Below are positions 23,801 to 32,949 of a stretch of DNA of 55,347 bases, one piece after another. The translations under genes were made by a program, and so were the position numbers. The notes under the pieces are model-generated. The model saw only the letters and a program-made list of their open reading frames with translations, searched no databases and had not been told where the DNA came from. The stretch is taken from assembly GCA_003049485.1 (NCBI GenBank), contig PYST01000137.1:1-55347 (forward strand), read 5' to 3'. The DNA is from Ophioceras dolichostomum (taxonomy: Eukaryota; Ascomycota; Sordariomycetes; Magnaporthales; Ophioceraceae). Numbering within the stretch: the stretch's first letter is position 1; every line of letters starts with the position of its first letter.

Positions 23801-24945
23801 GCCTTTCAGTGGAATGCCGCTCGAGATCGCAGATTTCGAGACGTACTGGAAGGCCACCAGCCAGCTGCACGGCCAGCCGAGTACTTTTGTGTCAGGCTCC
23901 AGCCTGTCCGGCGACTTCGTTCGGCTCTACGTCCAGCACACGAGTGACGGCGTGCCGGTGCTGTGGCCGTTGCGCACTGTTCCATGCGGAGGCGTCGACA
24001 TCCCCGTCTCGCGCCTGACTCTCGACCAGTTCACCACCGCCGTGACACGGCCTTCTCCATCCTCACCCAACCCCCAAAGCAGCACGAGCGGGTCCAGAAC
24101 CGAGTTGCTTGCCTCCGTGCCGAACCTCCTACCCGAGGAAATTGCCCGGGCGCACAGAATCCTGGCCACGACAGGTGTCACGCTGCAAGAAGCGCTCCTC
24201 CTCCTCCCGGCACGCATGCACGTCAACCTCCAGATCATCTACCCGACACCAGAAGAGGAACGGGCTCTCGGTCTCGGCCCGAGCGCAGATATGAACGCCT
24301 TCGTAGACGCGGTCCTGACCGTGGTGTTCGACCACGCCCGCGCCCAGCGCGCCAACTCGCCCGACGCGGTCCGGTCCGTCGTCTTCAGCTCGTACAACCC
24401 CGGCCTGTGCACGGCGCTGAACTGGAAGCAGCCCAACTTCCCCGTCTTCTTGTGCAACGACCTGGGCCGCGAGGACGCCCTGCCGTCCCCGAAGGACGAT
24501 GAGGGCATAGAAGGGGGAGAGGCACCACCACCACGGCGGACGGCGGCCCCGAGCGCAAGCGATCTAGTGCGGGCTTGCGGACATCGGGTTGCATCGGTCA
24601 AGGAGGTGGTGAGGACGGCGCAGAGCAATAACTTTATGGGGCTAATATGTTGCTCTCGCCTGCTGGTGAGTCGTTGCTCCTTCCCTGCCTTAAGGCGAAG
24701 CAAGCATCTTTCTTTCATGGAACGGAGCTTACTAACGTATCCACTCCTCACAGGATATGGTTCCGGCGTTGATAGACGCCATCAAGTCTCAAGGGTTAGC
24801 CCTCGTGGTGGACAGATCCGGTGAGCAACCCGGAGGAGACGCGGTCGACGTGATGGCCGACCCTTTCCCTCGTCTTCCGAAGGGAGTGGACGGCCTGTTT
24901 AAGAGCAACGGCGTCCTTCGCTTTAACGAAACCATAGACATGTAG
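20894..24945 (+). CDS. nuc-2: Phosphate sensor NUC-2 / Pho81 (SPX, ankyrin, GDPD-like)
   Basis: Seven exons (20894-20895, 21001-21085, 21372-21503, 21582-21632, 21765-22608, 22702-24665, 24754-24945) give 1089 aa. The SPX domain covers about 1-185 and begins KFGKQIQKRQLEVPEY. A basic stretch (ILKKWDKTSKSKTKE, about 147-162) is where SPX domains bind inositol pyrophosphates. Ankyrin repeats run from about 315 to 560, a Pho81-specific middle region from about 590 to 730, and a GDPD-like fold from about 800 to 1080. By homology it inhibits the cyclin-CDK pair PREG-PGOV (Pho80-Pho85) at low phosphate, so that the bHLH activator NUC-1 enters the nucleus. GDE1-type phosphodiesterases share the layout, but length and the C-terminal region favour NUC-2. 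The start codon is split AT|G by the first intron (donor GTGAGC, branch CTGAC, acceptor TAG). Confidence 0.95.
20896..21000 (+). promoter_or_regulatory. Start-codon-splitting intron of nuc-2
   Basis: A 105-nt GT-AG intron with a CTGAC branch site about 25 nt before its end. Splicing joins AT (20894-20895) to G (21001) to make ATG AAG TTT GGA, the family's conserved N-terminus. Unspliced RNA instead reads ATG TGA at the donor and ATG TAG (20995-21000) at the acceptor. Intron-retained transcripts would therefore not produce NUC-2. Confidence 0.8.
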
Positions 24946-25530
24946 TGTCGTTTGGTACGAATCCAGCATGTGCTTGCTGCAGGAACGATGGGGGTTTCTA
25001 TACCAGCCCACCCAACCACCTTGGGCTGTCTCGCGTTGTGAAATGATGGATCGGGCGGATTGTCGGTGATATCGAATGGGTACGGCTGACAGGTTGGGTG
25101 GCGGCCTGGTCTACCTGGTGCCTACTAACCCTTGATATCCAATCTGGTCTGGGGGATTTTGCCCCCCAACGGAACCAATTTTTACATTGCATCTTGGTTG
25201 GTCCTGCGGCCTTATGCGGTCTTTGGCTTTGATTTACATGCCTTGTATCCGGAGAGATCTTTCCCTGGGACGTGCCGGCGAGCTCCTGAGACGAAGGAGG
25301 ATAATGGGGGGAGGAGTTCTTCATATGTTGCCCTTGAGAATGCGACAAGACGTTAAGAAAGCAATAAAACCCGGCTCAGGCATGTATCCATATATGAACG
25401 AGTATGAGTTATGAAGCTCGGATATCATCGCAAACTGAAGAAGCAATACTCTAGCTAGGCGGCCACAAGAACTCATGAAACGGGTAGTGCGCTCACGCCT
25501 ACAAATGCCCACGTCCACCCACACGCCTTA
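24946..25530. other. Convergent intergenic region
   Basis: This probably holds the 3' UTRs of nuc-2 and of the four-TM gene. Nothing distinctive is visible. Confidence 0.5.
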
Positions 25531-26524
25531 TCACGCGCCCTTGTACTCATACTTCAGCTCCCCAAGCTCGGCCTCCGGGTCCACGCCCGCCATGACGACC
25601 TTGGCAGCGAGGGTCACGAAGTAAATCACCGCGGGCAGCAGGGCCAGGCTAGAGTAGGCCACCACGCCCTTGTCCGCGCCCCCTCCCATGCGCCCACCGC
25701 CGTTGCCGCTGCCGCTGCCGCCGCCACGCGCCACGATGACCAGCCCCATGAGCGCTAGCACGCCGCAGAGTCCCGCGTTCAGCAGAGGCAGGTGCGCCTC
25801 CAGCGGCGAGCGGTGCGCGTGCTGCCCCTGCGAGAGGCCGCTTGGCAGGGAGAAGGAGGAGAGTCGGCGGCGTCGCTGCTGCTGCTGCGGGTTCAGCCGG
25901 CTGCTGCCGCCCCGGTTGGGGGCGCCGCCGCTGCTGCTGCTTGCGAAGTGCCGGATGTCTGCGGCGGAGGAGGACGCCGAGGAGAGAGCGCTGGTGCCTT
26001 GCCTTGTGTCAGCGGTGGCAGCACCGGAGCTGGCGCCAGCGCTGCTGGGAGCGGGGTGGTGGCTGGTGCGACGACGCGCCCAGGCGTCGAGGGCTGGGAT
26101 GCCGGTCTCGGTGGGCTCCTGGGTGTGAAGCAGCCAGGCTGTGGAGCCGAGCGAGGTGAGGCTCAGGACGGAGAGGAGGAACATCGATGGGCGGGCGAGG
26201 GTGAGTAGGTAGGGGATCGCGGCGAGGGCGGGGAGGGCCAGGAGGACGATGCGGAACTGCGAGTTGCGCGCCTCGTTATGGTCGCAGAGGGACTGGATTA
26301 GGTTGTCCTGTTCTGTTTCTGGGGTTAGCATGATTGTACCTTGCGCCGTGTGCTAGTTAGAGAGCTAGGGGAAGTAAGAAGGTTCGTAGAGATTAGAGAG
26401 GACTGTGCGCGCGACATGACATACCTTCTTCGTCGAGGACATCGGGGGAGTCGTTGGATGAGTCGTCGGTAGGGTAATGGAACGTCTTTCGCAGACGGGT
26501 CGTTGTGTTCTGAAGCCCCTCCAT
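25531..26524 (-). CDS. Four-TM fungal membrane protein of unknown function
   Basis: Two exons (26425-26524, 25531-26312) give 293 aa. The N-terminal exon (MEGLQNTTTRLRKTFHYPTD, then an acidic stretch) resembles, from memory, an uncharacterised conserved fungal family. Two hydrophobic segments follow (FRIVLLALPALAAIPYLLTL and MFLLSVLSLTSLGSTAWLL). A Ser/Gly/Gln-rich loop of about 100 residues comes next, then two more segments (LLNAGLCGVLALMGLVIV and LALLPAVIYFVTLAAKVV). Both termini are probably on the same side. The acceptor could be CCCCAG or, 6 nt later, AACAG; both keep phase and differ by two residues. Organelle or function cannot be read from the sequence. Confidence 0.85.
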
Positions 26525-26996
26525 CTCTACGCGTCTTTAAGATGGTGTTTGCTGGAGCTCCCCGCGATGGATTCGATGGGATGGACCAGACGGTATTTTA
26601 AAATGCAAGAGAATGCCAGCACAGAGACAGAAAATCTAAGAGAGTGGACTATTGTCAGGTATCTCTAGTGAGAAACACCCAGTACCTACAGGAAGCGAGT
26701 ATTCACAAGCTGTCATGTGTTAGCCTGGTTGCGACCGATGACGTTGCGAAAGACGTTGAAAGGACCCCTGTCGGTCCCTGCCACTTTGATGACTCGATAA
26801 GGGATATATCACCACACCCCTTCCTGATACGACACCCCCATCAATCCTGGCACTCCACGATTGGACGACAGCCGCTGTGGGCTGATGGTCTCGATCGCTC
26901 ATATTGGACCTCCGACTCCCCCGCAACCTACCAGCAACCGACGACCTGCTCTTCCCAATCAAAAACGCCGATGCCAACTTAATCATACGGACGGCA
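26525..26996. other. Divergent promoter region, four-TM gene / coa1
   Basis: 472 bp lie between two divergent start codons. I see no gene in it. Confidence 0.5.
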
Positions 26997-27755
26997 ATGT
27001 TATCGAGAACCGTTGGCAGGAGGGCAGCAGCGCCCTTCTTGCTGCTGAGGTCGTCAATCCCTGTCCGCTCCTCCCGAATCGTGCTCCTCCGGCAACAGAG
27101 CCGTGGGCTGGTCGCCGCACCAAGGGAGGGAGATGGGCCGTTGATGGAGAGACGGGGTGATCGGGAACTTCCTGGTTCGTAGACTTCTGTGACTTTCTAA
27201 GCTCATGTGGTTTTTACTTTTTTGCTGACTTTGTGTCGGAATTCGTGTGTGTGTGAGGAATTGCCAGACGTGGAAGCGACCCAATTCCGATGGCGGCGCA
27301 CCATGCCGATCTTCCTTGCCATCGTGGCCGTGTCTAGCGTGGCCATCTTCAACTACCAAAAGATGTCGAGCCCCGTCGTGGCGTCGACGCTGTACGCGCT
27401 GCGCATCTCCCCGCAGGCGCGCGAGTACCTGGGCGACGAGATCTACTTCAAGCAGCAGATCCCCTGGATCTCGGGCGAGATGAACCAGCTGCACGGCCGC
27501 ATCGACATCAGCTTCTCCGTCAAGGGCACGCGCAACTCGGGCGTCATGCGCTTCGCCAGCAACAGGCCGTCCGCGAGGGCCATGTTCGAGACCACCGAGT
27601 GGAGCCTCGAGACGACCGACGGCCGGAAGATCGACCTGCTCTCGGGGAGCGACCCCTTCCGCGGGATCAGCGTCGAGAGGGGGCTTGAGTACGACGACAG
27701 CGACGAAGAAGACACACCAAAGACGCGCGGATTCAGGCAGATGAACAAGAGGTAG
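26997..27755 (+). CDS. coa1: Cytochrome c oxidase assembly factor Coa1
   Basis: Two exons (26997-27174, 27268-27755) give 221 aa. The N-terminus is rich in Arg, Ser and Ala with no acidic residues for about 40 aa, as in a mitochondrial presequence. One membrane segment (about 73-88, PIFLAIVAVSSVAIFN) is followed by the Coa1 domain (about 90-190) with ALRISPQAREYLGDEI, GRIDISFSVKG and the WSLETTDGRKIDL strand. Coa1 acts in the inner membrane at early steps of Cox1 maturation with Shy1/Surf1 and Mss51. The intron donor GTTCGT is weak, but phase and the GCCAG acceptor support it. The acidic C-terminal tail is unremarkable. Confidence 0.92.
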
Positions 27756-28088
27756 TGGTAGTTCTTACTTAGGCTTACCTAGGCTCACATTTGCCATCAA
27801 CAGCAGGTTTACTACCTGGCTACGTACGGGGTCCCGCTTGGAAGATGGTATTTCTGCAGGCGTTGAGTCTGAGCGAGGGTAGGGATTAAGTTTGCTCACT
27901 TATTTTGCCTGTATGTAGATGTACAGTACATGTACAACATGGAATCCACATCCCACAAAAAAGAAGTTGTAATATGGCATATACAAGGTCGACGGATGGG
28001 TGGTATTTTAGTACAATGCAACAAAACACCGACTCGACCCGTTGATCTCGGGCTTGTCTCATATCGGAGTAGGCGCTCACTCTCGTTC
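27756..28088. other. Convergent intergenic region
   Basis: 333 bp lie between the 3' ends of coa1 and the uL3m gene. A short alternating stretch near 27920-27935 (TGTACAGTACATGTACAACAT) is partly palindromic; nothing else is seen. Confidence 0.5.
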
Positions 28089-29204
28089 TCACGCCATGAC
28101 TTCCTCCATTGCCTTGATGTTCTTAGGATCGAACCGACGGACCAACTCCGCTATGCCTCCGGTCCTGCGCTGCTCCTTCAGCTCCAAATGCCTCTCGCGC
28201 GCGGCCTGCAGCACGGCCACATGGTCTGGCGAGCGCTCCAGCAGGGTCCGGCGCGACTCGTCGATCCACTCCCGCGGTGGGGGCGGCTTCTTGACCGCGT
28301 CCTGCAGCTTGACCATGCACCCCTTGGGCCCCGGCACGGCGCCCTTGACCACCACGATGCCGAGCTCGTTGTTGACGCTCAGCACGGCCAGGTTCTGCAC
28401 CGTCACGCGCTCGTTGCCCATCCTGCCTGGCATCTTCTTGCCCGGCAGCACTCGCGAGCCGCTGCCCTGCGAGCCGCCCACCGAGCCGATGGTCCGGTGG
28501 TTCTTGGAGTTCCCGTGCGACTTCTCCTGGCCCGAGAAGCCGTGGCGCTTCATGCCGCCCGCGAAGCCCTGGCCGCGGCTGTTGGCCCGGACGTCGACCC
28601 ACTGGCCGATGTGGAACCAGTCCGGGTGCATCTGCACGCCCACTGGCAGCAGGCCCTCGGCCGAGCGGACCTTGAACTCGGCCACGTGCTGCTTGGGCTC
28701 GACGCCCTTGGCCTCGAAGTAGCCCAGCATCGGCGCCGTCTCGGTGACGGCGCGCTTGGCGACGGCGCCGACCTGCACGGCCCAGTAGCCGTTGGACGCC
28801 CGCGTCTTGGCCGCCAGCACCTGCACGCCGTCGAGCTGCAGCACCGTGCAGGGTATGCGCGTGCCTCTGCGTGTGTAGAGCGCCGTCATGCCCTTCTTGA
28901 TCGCCAGCACCCCCGTCCGCACGGGCGTGGTGTTCTCCCTGCGCTTCAGCGCCGCCGCCGGCCCCGTCGTGGGCGCCGGGAGGCCGGCCGTCACCTGGTT
29001 GAAGCGCCACGGCTTGGCGCGCTTCGGGAGCGTGCTCCAGCCGTACTTGACGCCTCGCTTACTCGTTCGCGGGAGTAGTGGGGCATTGCTCGTGATCGTG
29101 GTGGCGGCGGCTGGTGATTCGAGGTGTGGTGCTGCGAGCAGAAGCTGCGACGCCCGCTGTTGGAACGGCGCTGTCCAGCACCGTGCTGGCAACCTGAGCG
29201 CCAT
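28089..29204 (-). CDS. mrpl9: Mitochondrial large-subunit ribosomal protein uL3m
   Basis: A single exon encodes 371 aa. The N-terminus MALRLPARCW with several Arg and no acidic residues is a likely mitochondrial presequence. The core is ribosomal protein L3: TGVLAIKKGMT, the VDVRANSRGQGF loop that reaches toward the peptidyl-transferase centre, and the L3 signature SHGNSKNHRTIGSVG followed by PGKKMPGRMG. The length and an added C-terminal helix fit the yeast Mrpl9 / mammalian MRPL3 group. The frame is open upstream to 29258 without an ATG, so the ATG at 29204 is chosen. The gene is intronless and divergent from the CCDC25 gene. Confidence 0.95.
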   Translation of the reverse strand: MALRLPARCWTAPFQQRASQLLLAAPHLESPAAATTITSNAPLLPRTSKRGVKYGWSTLPKRAKPWRFNQVTAGLPAPTTGPAAALKRRENTTPVRTGVLAIKKGMTALYTRRGTRIPCTVLQLDGVQVLAAKTRASNGYWAVQVGAVAKRAVTETAPMLGYFEAKGVEPKQHVAEFKVRSAEGLLPVGVQMHPDWFHIGQWVDVRANSRGQGFAGGMKRHGFSGQEKSHGNSKNHRTIGSVGGSQGSGSRVLPGKKMPGRMGNERVTVQNLAVLSVNNELGIVVVKGAVPGPKGCMVKLQDAVKKPPPPREWIDESRRTLLERSPDHVAVLQAARERHLELKEQRRTGGIAELVRRFDPKNIKAMEEVMA

Positions 29205-29631
29205 TGCGGAGCGACTGAGAGAAGAGGAGATCGAGGCCGCTTCCGTGCCCCCTTCCAAGAGACCCCTCTCGTCAAGCCCTCTCGTTCAATGTGGCTGTTG
29301 CTAGGATTGGGCCCGATTGAATTGCCTATGGGCAAGTCGATTTTGTCTGTATCGTCAAATGTCGATGGCTTTTTCGAGCTCGATTCCTCGATGGCCCAGT
29401 GTGGAGATCGGAAGCTGGTGGTCAAAAATTTTGGGGCAGCCGGAAAATAATTGGGGTTGAGCAAACTTTCTGCTATTGGCACCCCTGGAGTACAACTATG
29501 ATGACTGCCTGGAGCGCTTATTATTTCTCCACGAAGACAGGGTTCAACTATCAGCTCAACACTCCGTACGACTCCTAACTCACCTTTGCAAGGTCTTTGA
29601 GACGTACAAGTCTCAATTTCTGAGCCGAGAT
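29205..29631. other. Divergent promoter region, uL3m / CCDC25
   Basis: 427 bp lie between the two start codons. The right part is open in the CCDC25 frame but has no ATG in that frame. Confidence 0.5.
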
Positions 29632-30656
29632 ATGGTGTACTATTTCACCTCCACGGTCGTCGAACCATCAGCCTTCGTTTACGTTGGCAAGGACAAATTT
29701 GAGAGTATGTCTTCCGAGAGGGGAGGGGAAGCAAGGCACCCGCCTGCTGGTGAGCTGTTCTGACAATTCGCTACTTTATGTATTTCACTAGATGAGGACT
29801 TGATCAAGTATGGCTGGGATGAGGATGTCTGGTAAGTTGGGCTTCACATCCCCCCTCCCTCTCCATACATGCACCTAGACCAGTGTGGAAATGAAATTAA
29901 TTGAGAATATTAAATAGGGTATGGGAATCCCTCCAAAGATCCTAATCAGCTGGCACCTCCTTGCTCTCCCTGCTGTTCTTGTTGTGCTTGGTTCTCATTC
30001 CACGTTGTCTATGACTTTCTAGTTCCACGTGGACAAGCTTTCCAGCGCGCATATCTACCTCAGGCTGCGAGAGGGCGACACTTGGGACAACATCCCCGAA
30101 GACCTGGTCAAGGACCTGGCGCAGCTGACCAAGGCCAACTCGATCGAGGGAAACAAGAAAGACAACATCACGGTTATCTACACGCCATGGTCTAACCTGA
30201 AGAAGGACAGCTCCATGGACGTCGGCCAGGTTGGGTTCAAGGACCAGAAGTTGGTGAAGAGGGTCTTGGTCGCCCAGCGCGAGAACCCCATCATCAACAG
30301 GCTCAACAAGACCAAGGTCGAGCGCACCCCTGACCTGAAGCAGGAGAAGGACGACCGCCAGCGCGAGTTGAGACGCCGAGACCAGGCAGCTCAGCAGCAG
30401 AGGGTTCGTGGCAGCCCCATCCTCTCCCCCCTTTGTCAACAGTCAGGATCTGGACGAGAACGGCGAACTAACTGAATGTCCGCTCACGGACTTGCCCCGC
30501 CGTCCACAGCGTAAGGAGGACGCCAGAGTTGCCCAAGAGAGGAAGGAGAAAAAGTGGCAGAAAGATCACGCGTACGACGACTTCTTCTCGGAAGAAAACA
30601 TGGAGGCGTCGAGCAACCAGAATCGCTCTGCCGACTGGGAGGACGATTTCATGTAG
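29632..30656 (+). CDS. jlp2: Jlp2 / CCDC25 family protein (NFACT-R domain)
   Basis: The model has five coding exons (29632-29704, 29792-29831, 29918, 30023-30403, 30510-30656) and 213 aa; human CCDC25 has 208. The start MVYYFTST and the core NEDLIKYGWDED, FHVDKLSSAHIYLRL, KANSIEGN, YTPWSNLKK and MDVGQVGF follow the family closely. The NFACT-R (DUF814) domain covers about 1-125, and a charged coiled-coil leads to the acidic end DDFM. NFACT-R domains occur in the ribosome-quality-control factors Rqc2/NEMF; the role of Jlp2 in fungi is unknown. The middle of the gene joins in frame with the conserved Trp only if a one-nucleotide exon, G at 29918, is included. Confidence 0.92.
29918..29918 (+). 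other. Predicted 1-nt exon in the CCDC25 gene
   Basis: The upstream exon ends GTC TG before a perfect GTAAGT donor (29832), and the downstream exon starts in phase 0 with TTC CAC GTG. One base is missing to finish the conserved Trp codon. Between them lies TTAAATAG-G-GTATGG: an acceptor, one G, and a donor. The two flanking introns would be 86 and 104 nt, the usual size here, whereas a single intron would be 191 nt. The alternative is a poor GTCTGG donor at 29827, which stays in frame but drops Val-Trp. Confidence 0.55.
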
Positions 30657-31042
30657 TGCTTTTTTTCCCCCTTCTTCCTTTCTTTCTCGTCATGGGTGTC
30701 TATCTGGGCTCAAAGTGAAAGGGTCCAAAGAAAGAGACCGGGTTGAAAACCACGCTCATATGCCATAATACCTCCTTTCCCCCTTCTCCGAAGCAAGTAA
30801 CTCATTCCGCAAAGTGCCCGTGATGCGTCGTTATGGCTTGAACGGCGCCATTCTAAACCGGATGCTTTGCCTCTTTGGAACGTTCGCGAGTGCCCACCCA
30901 CCCAAACGACCAGGCTTAAGAGAGAGTAAGAATTTGTGACTATGATCGCCTGATGTTCCATCGACCGACCCTCCGCTTAGGGTCGGCGGCGGGCATGGTA
31001 TGAGTTGAAGAAAAGGGTGTGGTCTTCGCTGAAGAACCTCAT
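30657..31042. other. Convergent intergenic region
   Basis: This lies between the CCDC25 and PITH genes (3' UTRs). I see no other feature in it. Confidence 0.5.
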
Positions 31043-31266
31043 TCATATTCCTGGCCCGCGCCCACCGATGCCACTGCCCATCTGGTTCACGTTGGTGCCC
31101 TTGACGGCGTGGTCACTGGGGTTTGCTGCCGCCTCGTAGAGTATGTTCGTCGGCGCGCGGCCGACCTGCATCCACTCACCTTTGAAGCTGATGTTGGCGT
31201 CAGTCTGATGGCCCCAACCGGCCGAGGGGGGTTTCTCACCACTTTCGCCGCTTCTGCTCTCATTTT

Positions 31267-31347
<81 letters not shown>

Positions 31348-31348
31348 N

Positions 31349-31404
<56 letters not shown>

Positions 31405-32028
31405 AATAAAATAAAATAAAAGGCCGGGGGGAAAGCACCAATGGCTCTCTCCTCAAGTTAGGTTTAGGTTTACATACCCGATGTAGCTGATCCGCGTGAC
31501 GTCCTCGTCCCCCTGGCCCCAGTTGTCCGGGAAGAACAGGCTCAGGCGGGTGACCTGTGCGAACTTGGCCCTCTTGACGGGCAGCTCCTGCAGGTCCGAG
31601 GTGCGGGCCAGCTCGAGCGCCTGGACGGGCTCCTGCGACTCGGCGGCGGAGAAGTCGAAGGCGCCGTCGGGCCGGTTGGCGAACAGCCTTAGCGACATGG
31701 GCGCCGAGTCCGAGTCCGACGTGCGGAGCAGCACCGAGTGCAGCTTCACCTGCCCGGCGAAGGGGACGTGCATCAGCAGCTGCTCGTCAGCGTCGCTGCG
31801 CAGCTCCGGCTCGGGCGCCAGGCGCTCCGTCCAGGCCTTGCGCACCACGGCCCGCCCGGAGCCGTGCTCTGCCTCGTTCAGCGTGACGATTTTGTCGAAG
31901 TCCACGTGCTGGTACAGCGAGAACTGCAGCACGGGGGTGATGTCGTGCTCGTGGTCGTGCTCGTGGTCGTGGTGTCCGTGGTGATCGTGGCCGTCTCCGG
32001 CGTGCTCGTCGTGGCAATGGTGCGACAT
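31043..32028 (-). CDS. PITH-domain protein, PITHD1-like, His-rich N-terminus
   Basis: Two exons (31478-32028, 31043-31187) give 231 aa. The first 29 residues contain 13 His as well as Asp and Glu (MSHHCHDEHAGDG...), a likely metal-binding stretch also present in shorter form in animal PITHD1. The PITH domain follows (about 35-215) with LNEAEHGSGR, SDADEQLLMHVPFAGQVKL, LSLFFPDNWG and, across the intron, TRISYIG-FKGEWMQ, then YEAAANPSDH. PITH domains bind the proteasome lid in thioredoxin-like TXNL1; stand-alone PITH proteins are poorly studied. The 290-nt intron contains a long GA microsatellite. Confidence 0.93.
31269..31421. repeat. (GA)n microsatellite with unresolved base, then (TAAAA)n
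   Basis: About 132 nt of nearly pure GA dinucleotides (31269-31400), broken once by AAAANA with an N at 31348, are followed by about four TAAAA units. The tract lies inside the PITH-gene intron and reads as pyrimidine-rich CT on the coding strand. The N suggests a collapsed or gap-joined repeat, so its true length is uncertain. Confidence 0.95.
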
Positions 32029-32949
32029 GACGTTTGGTAGTGCTTAACCTGGGTGTTTCCTTGTGTGCGGTGTGAGGTACAGGATTCAGAGGATGCAAAG
32101 TGTGCCAAGTGGCAGTCCAGTTCTTATGACACTGTGTATACCCTGGATGTGTTTGATGGTAGTGAGTCTAGAAGCCCACGGCAGCGCTGAGAGTCATTCT
32201 GATCGAATTGTTTCCACCAGACCCAGTGTAGCATCAGTGATGTCACCTCCCTGGTGCGCTAAACCCCGCCGAAGCAACAGCGCCAAGAGACCCCTGTGTT
32301 CCAACAATCAACCCAGGTGTGCGCGAGAGAAGTTGCCACTGCCCCAGGTCGCATGGCTCACTTTTCGGTTTTCACTTACCCACAGTGTTTGACTGCACAC
32401 ATTGATGTCACGCAAGCATGCAATTTGTACTACCCAAGGTACCTGTTCTTTGCTATTACCAACCCCAAGTTTCCTACATCGTGAACGGTACCAGCGCCAG
32501 GATCTGCATCGTATTCCTGACATGCACAAACTCTTCTGGAGGACCGACATGTGTCCGTATCGGAGCTCGACTGACCTAACTGAGACGATGCTGATGGGAA
32601 GTCTACTACGTTGTACTGTACAACTGCAGGAGGTAAACCCTAGCCAAGGAGGGTTTGCATTAGTGGGAGGATGGATGGTGACATTCAATCTCCAGCCTAA
32701 CCCAGGCCTCCCTGCAGGTACGGTCAGGAAATGGAGACAGAAGGTCTAGGGGCAGTCTTAGCCTCCGATGAGGGGACGGCTGACGGCTGGGGACATTCAG
32801 CCGTTTGTATCCACTGAGAGCGAGACAGAAGTCTCATCACAATCATCTGTGGCTTTTGGAACATTTACATTTTCAAATGGCATTGTTTTCTCCTTTGATT
32901 TCGTCTCTCACGGCTTCATCGTCGTCGCCCTGAACCGGTTGGCGTCAAA
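32029..32949. other. Divergent promoter region, PITH gene / GT69 gene
   Basis: 921 bp lie between the two start codons. Scattered open frames have no recognisable product. Confidence 0.5.

Noticed and set aside
25040..25095. Possible C/D-box snoRNA downstream of nuc-2 (TGATGG ... CTGA)
   Set aside because: The C box has a mismatch, there is no terminal stem, and no clear guide sequence is seen.
29205..29258. Longer N-terminus for uL3m
   Set aside because: The frame is open to 29258 but begins with TTG; the first ATG at 29204 gives a good mitochondrial presequence.
29832..30022. Single 191-nt intron in the CCDC25 gene
   Set aside because: Using the strong GTAAGT donor it shifts the frame and soon stops. 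Using GTCTGG it keeps frame but drops conserved Val-Trp and needs a poor donor. Kept only as the alternative to the one-nucleotide exon.
31019..31456. Long open frames through the GA repeat on both strands
   Set aside because: A dinucleotide repeat has no stop codon in any frame, so these frames are artefacts; only the 31043-31187 part is the real PITH exon.
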